From contig JAKUCV010000435.1 of assembly GCA_028386065.3 (NCBI GenBank), positions 23,141 to 87,140 on the forward strand: 64,000 nucleotides of DNA. Direction: 5' to 3'. The position numbers were made by a program, and so were the translations under genes. The notes below the pieces were generated by a model. That model saw only the letters and a list, made by a program, of their open reading frames with translations, ran no database searches and had not been told where the DNA came from. This document shows positions 1-9,795 of the stretch, in pieces. Source of the stretch: Turnera subulata. Its lineage: Eukaryota > Streptophyta > Magnoliopsida > Malpighiales > Passifloraceae. How positions within the stretch are numbered: position 1 is the stretch's first letter; each line of letters opens with the position of its first letter.

Positions 1-630
1 AACATCCTCATTAACGGATACTGTAAGAAGCAGAAGATAGATGAAGCTAAGGAAGTTTTTGATGGTATGGATCAATTGGGTATCCGTCCAGATGTCGTCA
101 CCTACAATTCACTAATGGATGGATATTGTTCCCGCGGAGAAATGGATAAAGCTAGAGAAGTGTTTGATCTCATGACGAGCAATGGTTGCACACCTAATCT
201 TCATAGTCACAGCATCCTCATTGACGGATACTGTAAGGTGCACAAGATCGATGAAGCTAAGAAAGTCTTTGATAGTATGGATCAGTTGGGTATCCGTCCG
301 GATGTCATCGCTTACAGTTCACTAATGGATGGATATTGTTCGCTCGGAGAAATGGACAAAGCTAGAGAAGTGTTTGATCTGATGATGAGCAAAGGTTGCA
401 CACCTGATCTTCGTAGTTACACCATCCTCATTAGCGGATACTGTAAGACACAAATGGTAGATGAAGCAAAGGAAGTTTTTGATGGTATGTGCCATACAGG
501 AATTTCACCAGATGTTGTCACTTATTCCACTTTGGTAGATGGTTTACTGAAGCTAGGGCGTGCTGATGAGGCATTGGTGCTATTGCGAAATATGGAAAAG
601 CATTTGGCCAAGCCTAATATAGTGCTATGA
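1..630 (+). CDS. RFL/P-class pentatricopeptide repeat protein, 3' part (5' end outside window)
   Basis: The frame is open from base 1, so this is the C-terminal 209 residues of a longer protein ending in TGA at 628-630. It consists of back-to-back 35-residue PPR motifs; motif starts such as DVVTYNSLMDGYC, NLHSHSILIDGYC, DVIAYSSLMDGYC and DVVTYSTLVDGLL can be read. The sequence is very close to the two PPR genes at 2586 and 7849, including the ending VLLRNMEKHLAKPN. P-class PPR proteins bind organellar RNA one base per motif; the tandem, near-identical motifs and clustering fit the restorer-of-fertility-like (RFL) subgroup. The organelle and RNA target are not visible here because the N-terminus is missing. 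The downstream 400 bp are homologous to the downstream regions of the other two copies, showing tandem duplication. No lesion is seen in the visible part. Confidence 0.9.
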   Translation, partial: NILINGYCKKQKIDEAKEVFDGMDQLGIRPDVVTYNSLMDGYCSRGEMDKAREVFDLMTSNGCTPNLHSHSILIDGYCKVHKIDEAKKVFDSMDQLGIRPDVIAYSSLMDGYCSLGEMDKAREVFDLMMSKGCTPDLRSYTILISGYCKTQMVDEAKEVFDGMCHTGISPDVVTYSTLVDGLLKLGRADEALVLLRNMEKHLAKPNIVL

Positions 631-831
631 TATCCTCATTCGTGGCATGTGAAATTTAGGATTTCCTAGACATACAAATGAACTGTTTAAATCTGAAAGG
701 CTTGCGAACAGATTTCTCCGCTTTGCTGATACTACATCTTTAATCTATTAATGATGATCTCTGTTTCAGAATGGTAGAGATGGCTGTGCGGAAGCCAGGA
801 TAATTTAGTGGATGAACTGCCATGAGTTCAC

Positions 832-1000
832 CTTTGGTTCAAGTAGTTCGGCACTTGGTTCCTTTAAGCAAGATCTCGGGTTCGAGTTTTGTGATGGAAG
901 AAAATTAATGCTGGCAGAGCTTTTTCCTTTAGTGGACTGTCCCGGCTTGTGCTCGAGGTTACTGAACTAATGGCTAGACCAAAAGAAGAACCTCCGTATT
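832..1000 (+). repeat. tRNA-derived SINE relic (family A) behind PPR copy 1
   Basis: An A-box-like stretch (GGTTCAAGTAGTTCGGCAC) is followed about 30 bp later by a B box (CGGGTTCGAG), the spacing of a Pol III internal promoter. The same head occurs in the SINE copies at 2106-2290, 43085-43210 and 52546-52733. Homologous copies lie at the equivalent place behind PPR copies 2 and 3, so the insertion predates the PPR duplications. The tail is decayed and the right boundary is approximate. Confidence 0.55.
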
Positions 1001-1246
1001 ATTAATGATGATTTGATATCGTTTAATGGAAGTTTTGTTCTTGGTGCCTCATGTATTCTATGCTTTGCTCATGTTCTTAACTAAACTTGATTGTGGCGTG
1101 GTATGCAAGCTCAAGCTTGCGTTCTTCCACAGTATTTATGTTATGATCTAAACATTGAACTTTATTTTCGATGATTTACCTTGTTATGTATCTTTTATTT
1201 TCCAATGATCTTATACTAAATAGTTTGTTTACTCAATACTAAAGTT

Positions 1247-1327
1247 CTGAATGATGTCATCCATGAAATCCAAAATTAACTGCATAAGAATAGTCAAGAG
1301 TCACCGGAAGAAATTGGTGCGTACGAA
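1247..1327 (-). pseudogene. Remnant of alpha/beta hydrolase exon 3 and intron 2
   Basis: About 80 bp match 11120-11221, the start of exon 3 and the adjoining intron of the hydrolase at 10214-12739. The shared core includes AAATCCAAAATTAACTGCAT and AAGAAATTGGTGC. On the minus strand it would read LILDFMDDII, against LILDFLNEIV in the intact gene. No other exon is found nearby, so this is a scrap left after a PPR-hydrolase unit was duplicated and its hydrolase half deleted. Confidence 0.7.
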
Positions 1328-1544
1328 TCTTTGGGCCGAATCCGTCAATTCTTACTGAAAGCAAACGACATGTTAGGGGTTTGAAACTTGACTAGGAAAG
1401 CTATTGACTTCCCCACCCTAGTTTGGGCCAAAATTATCATAACTAACTTGGGCCACGGTTCCACTTCTTGGGCCTCGATCCCAGGAAATCTGGAACAGTC
1501 CGCAACGACTGGACCATGACTCGGTCCGTGATCTCCCAGAATAT

Positions 1545-2105
1545 GGCGAGATATCAAATCCTGCCAAAATCGCATTAACGCCCTCACAATGGCTATATAA
1601 GGTAAGTAATTCAAGCAACTCTTTCTCTCCCTTAAATCAATTCCAATAAGGATCGGATCATACACTACGTTGACTTAAACATGCCCTCAGAGTATGGACA
1701 CCTTAAATCTCTAATACCCAGATGTATTCGTTTTACAAACGGCACAAGAATTATGCCATTTTTTTTTGTTTCCCATCCGGTTTCCGGAGCTTCGCCCCCA
1801 TTAATCCGGTTCCGTCTTGCCAAAATCGCATTAACGCCCTCACAATGGCTATATAAGGTAAGTAATTCAAGCGGACTCTTTCTCTCCCTTAAATCAATTC
1901 CAATAAGTATTGCGTTGACTTAAACATGCCCTCGGTGTATGGACACCCTAAATCTCTAATGCCATTCTTTCTCTCCCTTAAATCGATTCCAATAAGGATC
2001 GTATCATACACTGTTGTTGACTTAAACATGCCCTCGGAATATGGACACCCTAAATCTCTAATACTCAGATGTATTCGTTTTACAAACGGCACAAGAACTA
2101 TGCCA
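1545..2105. repeat. Tandem fragments resembling an LTR, with a SINE tail in the unit
   Basis: A block starting near TGCCAAAATCGCATTAACGC, with TATATAAGGTAAGTAATTCA, CTCTTTCTCTCCCTTAAATC, GTTGACTTAAACATGCCCTC and ending TACAAACGGCACAAGAA, occurs at 1560-1755 and again, rearranged, at 1815-2105, with the middle part present a third time. The 'TATA box, GTAAGTAATTCAAG, GACTTAAACAT' order resembles the R region of some plant Ty3/gypsy LTRs; that family assignment is inference. A 3' SINE tail sits at 1759-1812 and a whole SINE follows at 2106, both after the same bases, so part of the duplication occurred after the SINE landed. Confidence 0.45.
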
Positions 2106-2290
2106 TTTTTTTTTAATTTCCCATCCAGTATCCGGAGCCTTGCCCCGACTAATCCGGTTCGACCCAGGTCGCGTAACTGGGTATAGTGGGTGAGTCTCCC
2201 AATGGGAATTTTCTGCATACACGAGAACTTGAACTCGAGACCTTACTTAAACGCAACCAAATCGCTTACCACTTGGACCAACTCCTCATT
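2106..2290 (-). mobile_element. tRNA-derived SINE, family A
   Basis: Read on the minus strand the element starts near 2290 with an A-box-like head (TTGGTCCAAGTGGTAAGCGA), has a B box in CTCGAGTTCAAG, then a family-specific body and tail (CCGGATTAGTCGGGGC, CCGGATACTGGATGGG), and ends in an A run seen as T's at 2106-2114. Other copies in the window are at 23260, 37068, 43085, 52546 and 55131. Confidence 0.7.
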
Positions 2291-2394
2291 GATCAAGAAC
2301 TATACCATTCTACCAGTCATGTATATTCAGTGCCTCAGTGGTACATAAATAGTCCCAATACAAGAGGAGAGGCTAAGTGGCCCATAGATTAGCC

Positions 2395-2585
2395 GGGCTA
2401 GCTCGTCATTTTGAACATAAAGGCCTAGGTGCAAGAAGCCTGCTTTTGTGTACATTTTGCATTTTGATAAAAATTACGACGAAGTACAAAGTGACTAATT
2501 GGTTGGATTTATTTAAAAACAAAAAAGGAAAAGCTACTTATCCACATGGTTTTGGGAGAGAGAGAGGGAGAGGAGTAGGAGGGAG
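2395..2585 (+). promoter_or_regulatory. Upstream block shared by PPR copies 2 and 3
   Basis: The 190 bp before the start codon match 7715-7848 before PPR copy 3. Shared stretches include CTCATTTTGAACA, TTTATTTAAAAACAAAAAA, GCTACTTATCCACAT and a GA-rich run just before the ATG. This is likely the promoter and 5' leader. I see no convincing TATA box other than the TTTATTTAAAAA stretch. Confidence 0.4.
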
Positions 2586-4385
2586 ATGGAGCAAAGAGTC
2601 TCTTGCGTCTCTGTTTCTCTGGTTCACAGCCACCACCAGTTTCTGAGGCCCAACCCAAACCCATCATCATCATCATCATCAACATCTCTTCCTGGCCTGC
2701 ATTTCTCCGTCGCCGCCGCCTGTGAGTTGTCTTCTCGTCTTCTTGTTCTTTGTACTTATAATAATAATAGTAGTAGTAGTGGTGTTACTGCCAATGGAGG
2801 AGGAAGACATAATCCAAGACACAAATACATTAACAAACACAAACCCAGGCCACAAAGACGCAAATACTTCAAACCCAAAACCAAACCCACATATGCTAGT
2901 TTGGAGGATGCCTTGTCTTCCTTCCGTACAATGCTTGAACAGGTTCCTTTGCCTGATATTGTCCAATTCAACCAATTATTATCAGCCCTTGTCGGAATGA
3001 AACATTATGAGACAGTAATCTCTCTGTCCGAACAAATCCTACAGCGAGGACCCACTCCCGATGGTTATACACTCTCCATTTTGGTGAATTGCTTATGCAA
3101 GACTGGAAAAACTGACTCTGTTGTTGGGTTGCTGCTGAGTAGGAGAATGGACAAAGGGAAAGAACAGGTTTCTGAGGGTTTGGATGTCCTCTCCGAAATG
3201 ATCAACAACAGAGGGATTGCTCCTAATGTTGTCACATTTACTATATTGGTTGATGTTCTTTGCAAACAAGGCAGGAGCTCGGACGCTGAAGCTTTGATCC
3301 AAACAATGGATCAATGGGGTATCCATCCTGACGTTGTCACCATTAGTATATTGGTCGATGCTTTTTGCAAGCAAGGCAGGACTTCGGACGCTCTAGCTTT
3401 GCTCGAAACAATTGATCGATGGGGTATCCGTCCCAATGTGGTCACGTACAATTCACTAATGAATGGATATTGTTTGTGCGGAGAAATGGAAAAAGCTAGA
3501 GAAGTGTTTGATATGATGGTGAGCACTGGTTGCAAACTTAATCTTCATAGTTACGCCATCCTCATTAACGGATACTGTAAGATAGGAAAGATAGATGAAG
3601 CCAAGAGAGTTTTTGATGGTATGTCTGGTACAGGAATTTCACCTGATGTTGTTATTTTCAGTACATTGGTCGATGCATTTTGCAAAGAAGGCAGGTTCTC
3701 GGACGTTCAAGCCTTGCTTGAAACAATGAATGACTGGGGTATCCGTCCTAATGTCGTCACTTACAGTTCAGTAATGCATGGATATTGTTCGCGGGGAGAA
3801 ATGGATAAAGCTAGAGAAGTGTTTGATCTCATGATGAGCACTGGCTGCACACCTAATGTTCGCAGTTACAACATCCTCATTGACGGATACTGCAAGATCC
3901 AAAAGATAGAGGAAGCTAAGGAAGTTTTTGATGGTATGTCTCGTACAGGAATCTCACCTAATGTTGTCACTTTCAACACCTTGGTTGATGCTTTTTGCAA
4001 ACAAGGCAGGATTTCGGAGGCTCAAGCTTTGCTTGAAACAATGGATCAATCAGATGTTCGTCCCGATGTAATCACTTACAGTTCACTAATGCATGGATAC
4101 TGTTTGTGCGGAGCAATGGATAAAGCTAGAGAAGTTTTTGATCTGATGATGAGCACTGGTATCAAACCTAATCTTCATACTTACAGCATCCTCATTCACG
4201 GATACTGTAAGACGCAAAATATAGATGAAGCCATGGGAGTTTTCGATGGTCTGTCTCGATCAGGAATTTCACCAGATGTTGTCACTTATTGCACTTTGGT
4301 AGATGGTTTACTGAAGCTAGGGCGTGATGATGAGGCATTAGTGCTATTGAAAAATATGGAGAAGCGTTTGGCCAAGCTAACATAG
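2586..4385 (+). CDS. RFL/P-class pentatricopeptide repeat protein, 599 aa, intronless
   Basis: This single-exon gene encodes a Ser/Arg/Lys-rich leader of about 100 residues followed by about 13 PPR motifs to the C-terminus. Motif starts include IVQFNQLLSALV, VVTFTILVDVLC, VVTYNSLMNGYC, LHSYAILINGYC, VVTYSSVMHGYC and VVTFNTLVDAFC. Motif 3 is longer than 35 residues (insert DKGKEQVSEGLDVLSEM). P-class PPR proteins stabilise, cleave or silence organellar transcripts; RFL members include cytoplasmic male sterility restorers. The basic, Ser-rich leader with few acidic residues suggests organelle import, probably mitochondrial (inference). The start is shared with copy 3 (MEQ), which fixes it. Compared with copies 1 and 3 one base is missing in the final codons (AAGCTAACATAG versus AAGCCTAATATAG), so the protein ends AKLT instead of AKPNIVL; this is unlikely to matter. 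Confidence 0.93.
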   Translation: MEQRVSCVSVSLVHSHHQFLRPNPNPSSSSSSTSLPGLHFSVAAACELSSRLLVLCTYNNNSSSSGVTANGGGRHNPRHKYINKHKPRPQRRKYFKPKTKPTYASLEDALSSFRTMLEQVPLPDIVQFNQLLSALVGMKHYETVISLSEQILQRGPTPDGYTLSILVNCLCKTGKTDSVVGLLLSRRMDKGKEQVSEGLDVLSEMINNRGIAPNVVTFTILVDVLCKQGRSSDAEALIQTMDQWGIHPDVVTISILVDAFCKQGRTSDALALLETIDRWGIRPNVVTYNSLMNGYCLCGEMEKAREVFDMMVSTGCKLNLHSYAILINGYCKIGKIDEAKRVFDGMSGTGISPDVVIFSTLVDAFCKEGRFSDVQALLETMNDWGIRPNVVTYSSVMHGYCSRGEMDKAREVFDLMMSTGCTPNVRSYNILIDGYCKIQKIEEAKEVFDGMSRTGISPNVVTFNTLVDAFCKQGRISEAQALLETMDQSDVRPDVITYSSLMHGYCLCGAMDKAREVFDLMMSTGIKPNLHTYSILIHGYCKTQNIDEAMGVFDGLSRSGISPDVVTYCTLVDGLLKLGRDDEALVLLKNMEKRLAKLT

Positions 4386-4589
4386 TGCTACGATATCCTC
4401 ATTTGTGGCATGTGAAATTTTGGATTTCCTAGACATACAAATGAACTGTTTAAATCTGAAACGCTTGCAAACAGATTCCTCCACAGAGCTGATACTACAT
4501 CTTCAATCTAATAATGTTGATCTCCGTTTGAGAATGATAGAGATGGCTGTGCGGGAGTGAGGATAATTTGGTGGATGAACTACCATGAG

Positions 4590-4765
4590 TTCACCTTTGG
4601 TTCAAGTAGTTCAGCACTTGGTTCCTTTAAGCAAGATCTCGGGTTCGAGGATTGTGAATGGAGAAAACTAATGCTGGGAGAGCTTCCTTTAGTGGGCTGT
4701 CCCAGCTTGAGCTCGAGGTGGACTGAACCAATGGCTAGACCAAAAGAAGAACCTCCGTATTATTA
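4590..4765 (+). repeat. tRNA-derived SINE relic (family A) behind PPR copy 2
   Basis: This is the orthologous copy of the relic at 832. It has the same head (GGTTCAAGTAGTTCAGCAC) and B box (CTCGGGTTCGAG), with the same decayed tail ending near GAAGAACCTCCGTATTATTA. Confidence 0.55.
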
Positions 4766-5162
4766 AAGATGATTTGAGCTCGAGGTGCCTCATGTATACT
4801 ATGCTTTGCTCATGTTCTTAACTAAACTTGATTGTGGCGTGGTATGCAAGCTCAAGCTTGCGTTCTTTCGCAGTGTTTTATGTTATGTACTAAACATTGA
4901 ACTTTATTTGCGATACTTTATACTATTATATCTCCTTTACTTTCCAATGATCATTACTTCAGAGATCACAACCAATCATCTCTGCAAATTGATTTAAGCC
5001 CCTGATGATAATTGTAGGCAACAATATGTAAAGTGTGGGCATCAACAATAAGTTTGTAAGCTATTGAGTGGAAAAGAAAACAGTCTTTGTCCTATTTTGG
5101 GGGACATATTTTATGTGCCGCAGTATAAAAATGTTCGCAGTACTATGCAAGTCCTACGTATT

Positions 5163-7534
5163 GTTTTTTTTTTTTTTTTTTCTGATAGGAAGCGGGCAGA
5201 GCCTATATTAGATTACGTCAAACCAGAACCACAGGGCCAACAAACCCCAATGGCATCCTGCACAAGCAGTGAAATACATTCCCTTGGTGTGTGTGTGGCA
5301 TGACCAAAGGATTCATGAGGAGGAAGCATTGCCGCAATTTTGAGAGTAACCTCTGTAGGCAGAAGAAGTTGAAAGACACTCCAATTCCATTGCCCCGATG
5401 GAGTAACTACATCAGACACCATTGCTGAATTCAGGATTGAAGTGATCTCTATCCTTATGTAGTGGGAAACTGGAAAATCACAACCTCTAACCCTCTGATC
5501 ATGCCAAAGTCTGATGCTTTGCCCATCTCCAATTTTCCATTTGACACCTTTGAGGAAGTTTGGCCAAATTCCAGAAATCACTCCCCATAAGAAAGAAGCT
5601 CTTCTTTTAGGTCCCACATCTACTTTGTATTTATGAAAGAGGATTTGAACCCACAATTTTTCCCTGTCCCAATAATATCCAACACAGCTTCATCAAGAAA
5701 GCCTCATTCAAAGCACTTAAGTTCTTCAGACCTAATCCTCCAATCCTCTTTCTTTTTATTTTAATGAGTGTCCCAGCTCGACAAGCCAGACTAATCTCAT
5801 CCGTAGCCCGACACCCAATCTCGCTTCCCGAATTGACATATCGTTTTCCAGTTGATTAATTGCGCTTTCCTTCCATCGTGCTTTTCCCCAAACAAATCTC
5901 TCGCATACATTCTCAATTTCACCACAAACAGCCTTAGGGAGAGATGGGGCTGAGCAAAATACCCGACCCGACCGTGCTGAACCGATACCGACGTAATACC
6001 GACGGTATGGGCTCGAAAAAAGGGGGGTCTTCGAGCCACCTAGCATATTTGTACCGTGCTAATTGGAAAGGTGAAAAGAGTCGGTTGGGTGAGGGTTGAA
6101 CCGTCGGTATTCGGCACAGGCTGATACCGACAGGCGACAGGCCCAAAGCACACACCTCCAAGAATTAAATACCCAAACCCACATCTAATTAATTCTCCTC
6201 GGCAGCCTACAAAAAATTAATACCCATTTGATATTAACCCTAAAAAATCACTCACCACTCTCTCTCTTCCTCGGCAAAACGAAGCAAGCAATGGCCCCCT
6301 CCCTCTGCCTCCGCCGCGCATGCCATCGCCACCGCCGTCTGCCATCGCCACCGCCGCCGTTTGCCAAAGCCCTCTATTATTCATTTTCTTTTGTTGTGCT
6401 GTTAGTGGATGATTGCAGTGCTTTTGATGGATTTACGGTTATTTTCAACCCCTAATAAATTGTGACGATGGTGATATGGTTTTAATTATTTTTTAGAAAC
6501 GATTTTATGTCACTGTTGATTGATTTTGGGATTATTTTTTGCGATGGACAGTGATGATTTTTATTTCTTTTCTCCCTTCACAATTTTTTTTTGTCCAATT
6601 TCTTTGATTTCTTCTTCTTCCCTTCTTCCCTACCGTCAGCATTTTTGGAGAAAGTAAAAAGGGTATGAAGTTTGTCTACCGACCGAACCGAGGTCGGTAT
6701 AAATCGGCATCATGCCGATTGGCATAAGTGGCTTAACGGGGCGGCATCGGTCGGAAAATAGAGCAGTCGGAAAAGTCATACCGATCCCTTATCGGCACGG
6801 TATGTGCCGTACCGATCGATTGCTCACCCCGGAGAGAAGCTGCTTGTATGGTGAATTGAGGCAATGCCATCACCACTGACATAGTGTTTTTCGGCCCACT
6901 AAGAAAAGTTGATCCACCTCTCATCCCGCGAGTCAATTTTGAACTTTGTCAACTAATTGTTTATAAGTATCTTTGGTGATTCTCCCATGTATCACTGGAA
7001 ATCCCAAGTATTTTCCCAAGCTCATGCATCGTATAAATCCACTTAAAGCACTGATATCAGACACTATTTCATTAGTGACATTTTTAGAGAAAAATACCTA
7101 GGATTTGGCTTCATTGACCTTTTGACCAGAGGTGGCACAAATGTCCCTAGGCGGTCTTTTAACACTTGAATTTGGTCTAGATCGGCTTCTAGGAATAAGA
7201 GCATATCATCTGCGCGAAGAGTAAGTAAGAAACTCTAGGGCCGGTTTTCATCGACTCGGATGCACCAAAGTTACTAATCAGTTGGGACGCTCAATACACA
7301 ATATAAATAAATACGAAGATAAAGGATCACCTTGCCTCAAACTCCGAGACGGTGGGAAAACAATCTATAGGGAAAACCATTCCATAGCACTTGAATTGAT
7401 GAGGATGATAAACAATCCATTATCACGGCAATTATCGCCAGATCTGGAATACTGATATACAATAAAGTGTTTTTTATGAAAGTCCAACTCAACCGATCAT
7501 ATGCCTTTTCAAGCTGAATTGTTACTGTATACAA
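5163..7534 (-). mobile_element. Decayed 5'-truncated LINE (L1-like), interrupted by a hAT element
   Basis: On the minus strand the pieces run in LINE order. Reverse transcriptase is seen near 7534-7340 (LEKAYDRLSWTFIKNTL, VLWNG) and onward with RQGDPLS. The thumb/connection region is at 7060-6835 (GKYLGFPVIHGRI) and continues after the insertion at 5945 (AVCGEIENVCERFVWG). A C-terminal region is at 5656-5213 (WKIGDGQSIRLWHDQ). A T run at 5165-5182 is the poly(A) tail. Many stops and frameshifts make it dead. The flank before the T run (CAAGTCCTACGTATTG) matches 9898-9917 behind PPR copy 3, so it landed in the duplicated 3' region of PPR copy 2. The endonuclease and ORF1 are absent. Confidence 0.85.
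5946..6830. mobile_element. Non-autonomous hAT-like DNA transposon nested in the LINE
   Basis: The ends are imperfect inverted repeats: GGGGCTGAGCAA at the left and TTGCTCACCCC at the right, as in plant hAT elements with GGGGTGAGCAA termini. The 8 bases before (GGAGAGAT, 5938-5945) and after (GGAGAGAA, 6831-6838) match at 7 of 8, the hAT duplication length. Subterminal CCGATACCG/CGGTAT motifs crowd both ends. Removing it rejoins the LINE reading order. No transposase is seen. The middle (about 6280-6370) is unusually GC-rich. Confidence 0.8.
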
Positions 7535-7848
7535 TTAGAATAATTATTTAAAAAAAAATTAAATAAATTTGTCCAATTAAAGGAAACGATTATGACAAAA
7601 TTATACGTTTCTATACGCGTTTGGTCTAGAGTGTTCGAACTCGATGAACCATCATTTGAACATTCTATGGAGAAGTGCTTTGCTTCCTTGGCGTGAAAAT
7701 AAATCCTTTGCTGGGTTAGCTCCTCATTTTGAACAAAACGGCCCAGTGCAAGGAACCTCCAATTCAAAAAGTAGGATTTATTTAAAAACAAAAAAAAAAA
7801 GCTACTTATCCACATAGCTTTGGTAGAGAGAGAGAAGAGTAGGAAAAG

Positions 7849-9243
7849 ATGGAGCAAACAATCTGTTGCCTTCCTGTTCCTTTTTCTCTTGCTCACCGCC
7901 GCCACCACCACCACCAGCAGCAGATTATGAGGCCAAACCCATCATCATCATCATCATCAACATCCCTTCCTCGCCTGCGTTTCTCCGCCTGTGAGTCATC
8001 TTCTCGTCTTCATGTTCTTTGTACTTATCATAATAATAATAGTAGTAGTAGTGGTGTTACTGCCAATGGAGGAGGGAGACACAAGCCAAGACACAAATAC
8101 AACCAACCCAAACCCAGAACAAAAATACTCAAATACAATCCAAGACACAAAACCAAACCCAAATATGCTAATGTGGAGGATGCCTTGTCTTCCTTCCGTA
8201 CAATGCTTGATACTGTTCCTTTGCCTGATATTGTCCAATTCAATCAATTGTTATCGACCCTTGTCCGAATGAGACAGTACGGGAAGGTGATGACTCTGTC
8301 CAAACAAATCTTACAGCGAGGACCCTCTCCCGATGTTTACAACCTCAATATTTTGGTGAATTGCTTATGCAAGACTGGGAAAACCGATTCTGTTGTTGGG
8401 TTGCTACTAAAGGGGAGAATAGACAAAGGGAAAGAACACGTTTCTGTGGGTTTGGATGCCCTCTCCGAAATGATCAACAGAGGGATTTCTCCTGACGTTG
8501 TCACCTTTAATATATTGGTCGATGCATTTTACAAACAAGGCAGGTTTGCGGAGGTTCAAGCCTTGCTTGAAACAATGAATGACTGTGGTATCCGTCCTGA
8601 TGTCGTCACTTACAGTTCAGTAATGCAAGGATACTGTTGGCGGCGAGAAATGGATAAAGCTAGAGAAGTGTTTGATCTCATGGTGAGCACTGGCTGCACT
8701 CCTAATGTTGGCAGTTACAACATCCTCATTGGCGGATACTGCAAGATCCAAAAGATAGAGGAAGCTAAGGAAGTTTTTGATGGTATGTCTCGTACAGGAG
8801 TCTCACCTGATGTTGTCACTTTCAACACCTTGGTTAATGCTTTTTGCAAACAAGGCAGGTTTTTGGAGGCTCGGGCTTTGCTTGAAACAATGGATCAATC
8901 GGATGTTCGTCCCGATGTTATCACTTACAGTTCACTAATGCATGGATACTGTTCTTGTGGAGCAATGGACAAAGCTAGAGAAGTGTTTGATCTGATGATG
9001 GGCACTGGCTGCAGACCGGATCTTTACAGTTATAACATCCTCATCAAAGGATACTCTAAGATGCAGAAGATAGATGAAGCCATGGAAGTTTTTAATGGTA
9101 TGTCTCGTACAGGAATTTCACCTGATGTTGTCACTTATTCCACTTTGGTAGATGGTTTGCTGAAGCTAGGGCGTGGTGATGAGGCATTTGTGCTAACTCA
9201 AACTATGAAAAAGCATTTGGCCAAGCCTAATGTAGTGCTATGA
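7849..9243 (+). CDS. RFL/P-class pentatricopeptide repeat protein, 464 aa, intronless, shortened
   Basis: This is the third tandem PPR copy. The leader (MEQTICCLPVPFSLAHRR, then Ser-rich and basic) and the first repeats align with the 599-aa copy, but about four consecutive 35-residue motifs are missing in frame after the MINRGISPD boundary: the next motif VVTFNILVDAFYKQGR aligns to VVIFSTLVDAFCKEGR of copy 2. About nine motifs remain. Because each motif reads one RNA base, loss of four should change or shorten the binding site. The frame is intact and ends AKPNVVL, as copy 1 does. The start is supported by the conserved GA-rich leader just upstream. It probably acts in mitochondria or plastids; the target is unknown. 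Confidence 0.92.
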   Translation: MEQTICCLPVPFSLAHRRHHHHQQQIMRPNPSSSSSSTSLPRLRFSACESSSRLHVLCTYHNNNSSSSGVTANGGGRHKPRHKYNQPKPRTKILKYNPRHKTKPKYANVEDALSSFRTMLDTVPLPDIVQFNQLLSTLVRMRQYGKVMTLSKQILQRGPSPDVYNLNILVNCLCKTGKTDSVVGLLLKGRIDKGKEHVSVGLDALSEMINRGISPDVVTFNILVDAFYKQGRFAEVQALLETMNDCGIRPDVVTYSSVMQGYCWRREMDKAREVFDLMVSTGCTPNVGSYNILIGGYCKIQKIEEAKEVFDGMSRTGVSPDVVTFNTLVNAFCKQGRFLEARALLETMDQSDVRPDVITYSSLMHGYCSCGAMDKAREVFDLMMGTGCRPDLYSYNILIKGYSKMQKIDEAMEVFNGMSRTGISPDVVTYSTLVDGLLKLGRGDEAFVLTQTMKKHLAKPNVVL

Positions 9244-9348
9244 TACTACATCTTTAATCTAAATAATGATGATCTCCGTTTGAGAATGATAGAGATGGTT
9301 GTGCCTGTGTGGAGGCCAGGATAATTTAGTGAATGAACTACCATGAGT

Positions 9349-9525
9349 TCACCTTTGGTTCAAGTAGTTCGGCACTTGGTTCCCTTAAGTACGATCTCGT
9401 GTTGGATCATTGTGAATGGAGAAAATTAATGCTGGGAGAGCTTTTTCCTTCAGTGAACCAACCCGGCTTGAGCTCGAGCTTGACTAAACTAATGGCAAGA
9501 CCAAAAGAAGAACCTCCGTATTTAT
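9349..9525 (+). repeat. tRNA-derived SINE relic (family A) behind PPR copy 3
   Basis: This is the third orthologous copy of the relic at 832 and 4590. The A-box-like head is kept (GGTTCAAGTAGTTCGGCAC), but the B box is damaged: CTCGTGTTGGATC replaces CTCGGGTTCGAG. Confidence 0.5.
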
Positions 9526-9603
9526 TAATGATGATTTGATATCATTTAATGGAAGTCTTGATCTTGGTGCCTCATGTAATCTATGCTTTGCTCATGTTCT
9601 TAG

Positions 9604-9795
9604 GGTGGTGACCGCTGAGCTTGGTGACTCCAATATGATGGCGCGTAGTAGGCAAAGTGTCCACTGAGCGGTCTCTCCTAAGAGGAGGGTTTAATGCCAA
9701 GATGTAACCAGTATTGACCGGGGCCTGGACCGACGGGGTGATGATGACACTACTGATGTCCCTTTTTTTTCCAGTTAAAAAAAAAAAACTAAACT
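9604..9795 (+). repeat. Fragment of SINE family B (3' part)
   Basis: The segment ends with ACCAGTATTGACCGGGGCCT, GATGATGACA, CCCTTTTTTT and an A run. These match in order the end of the element at 53942-54256 (TACCGGTATTGACTGGGGCT, GACGATGACA, CCCTTTTTTT, A run). The tRNA-like head is not recognisable here. The boundaries are approximate. Confidence 0.45.

Noticed and set aside
1345..2218. Overlapping minus-strand frames sharing ILIGIDLRERK
   Set aside because: The similarity between them comes from the duplicated LTR-like block, not from a protein family.
6228..6455. 75-aa open frame in the hAT element
   Set aside because: It is short, has no domain and lies in a transposon; noted only as possible captured sequence.
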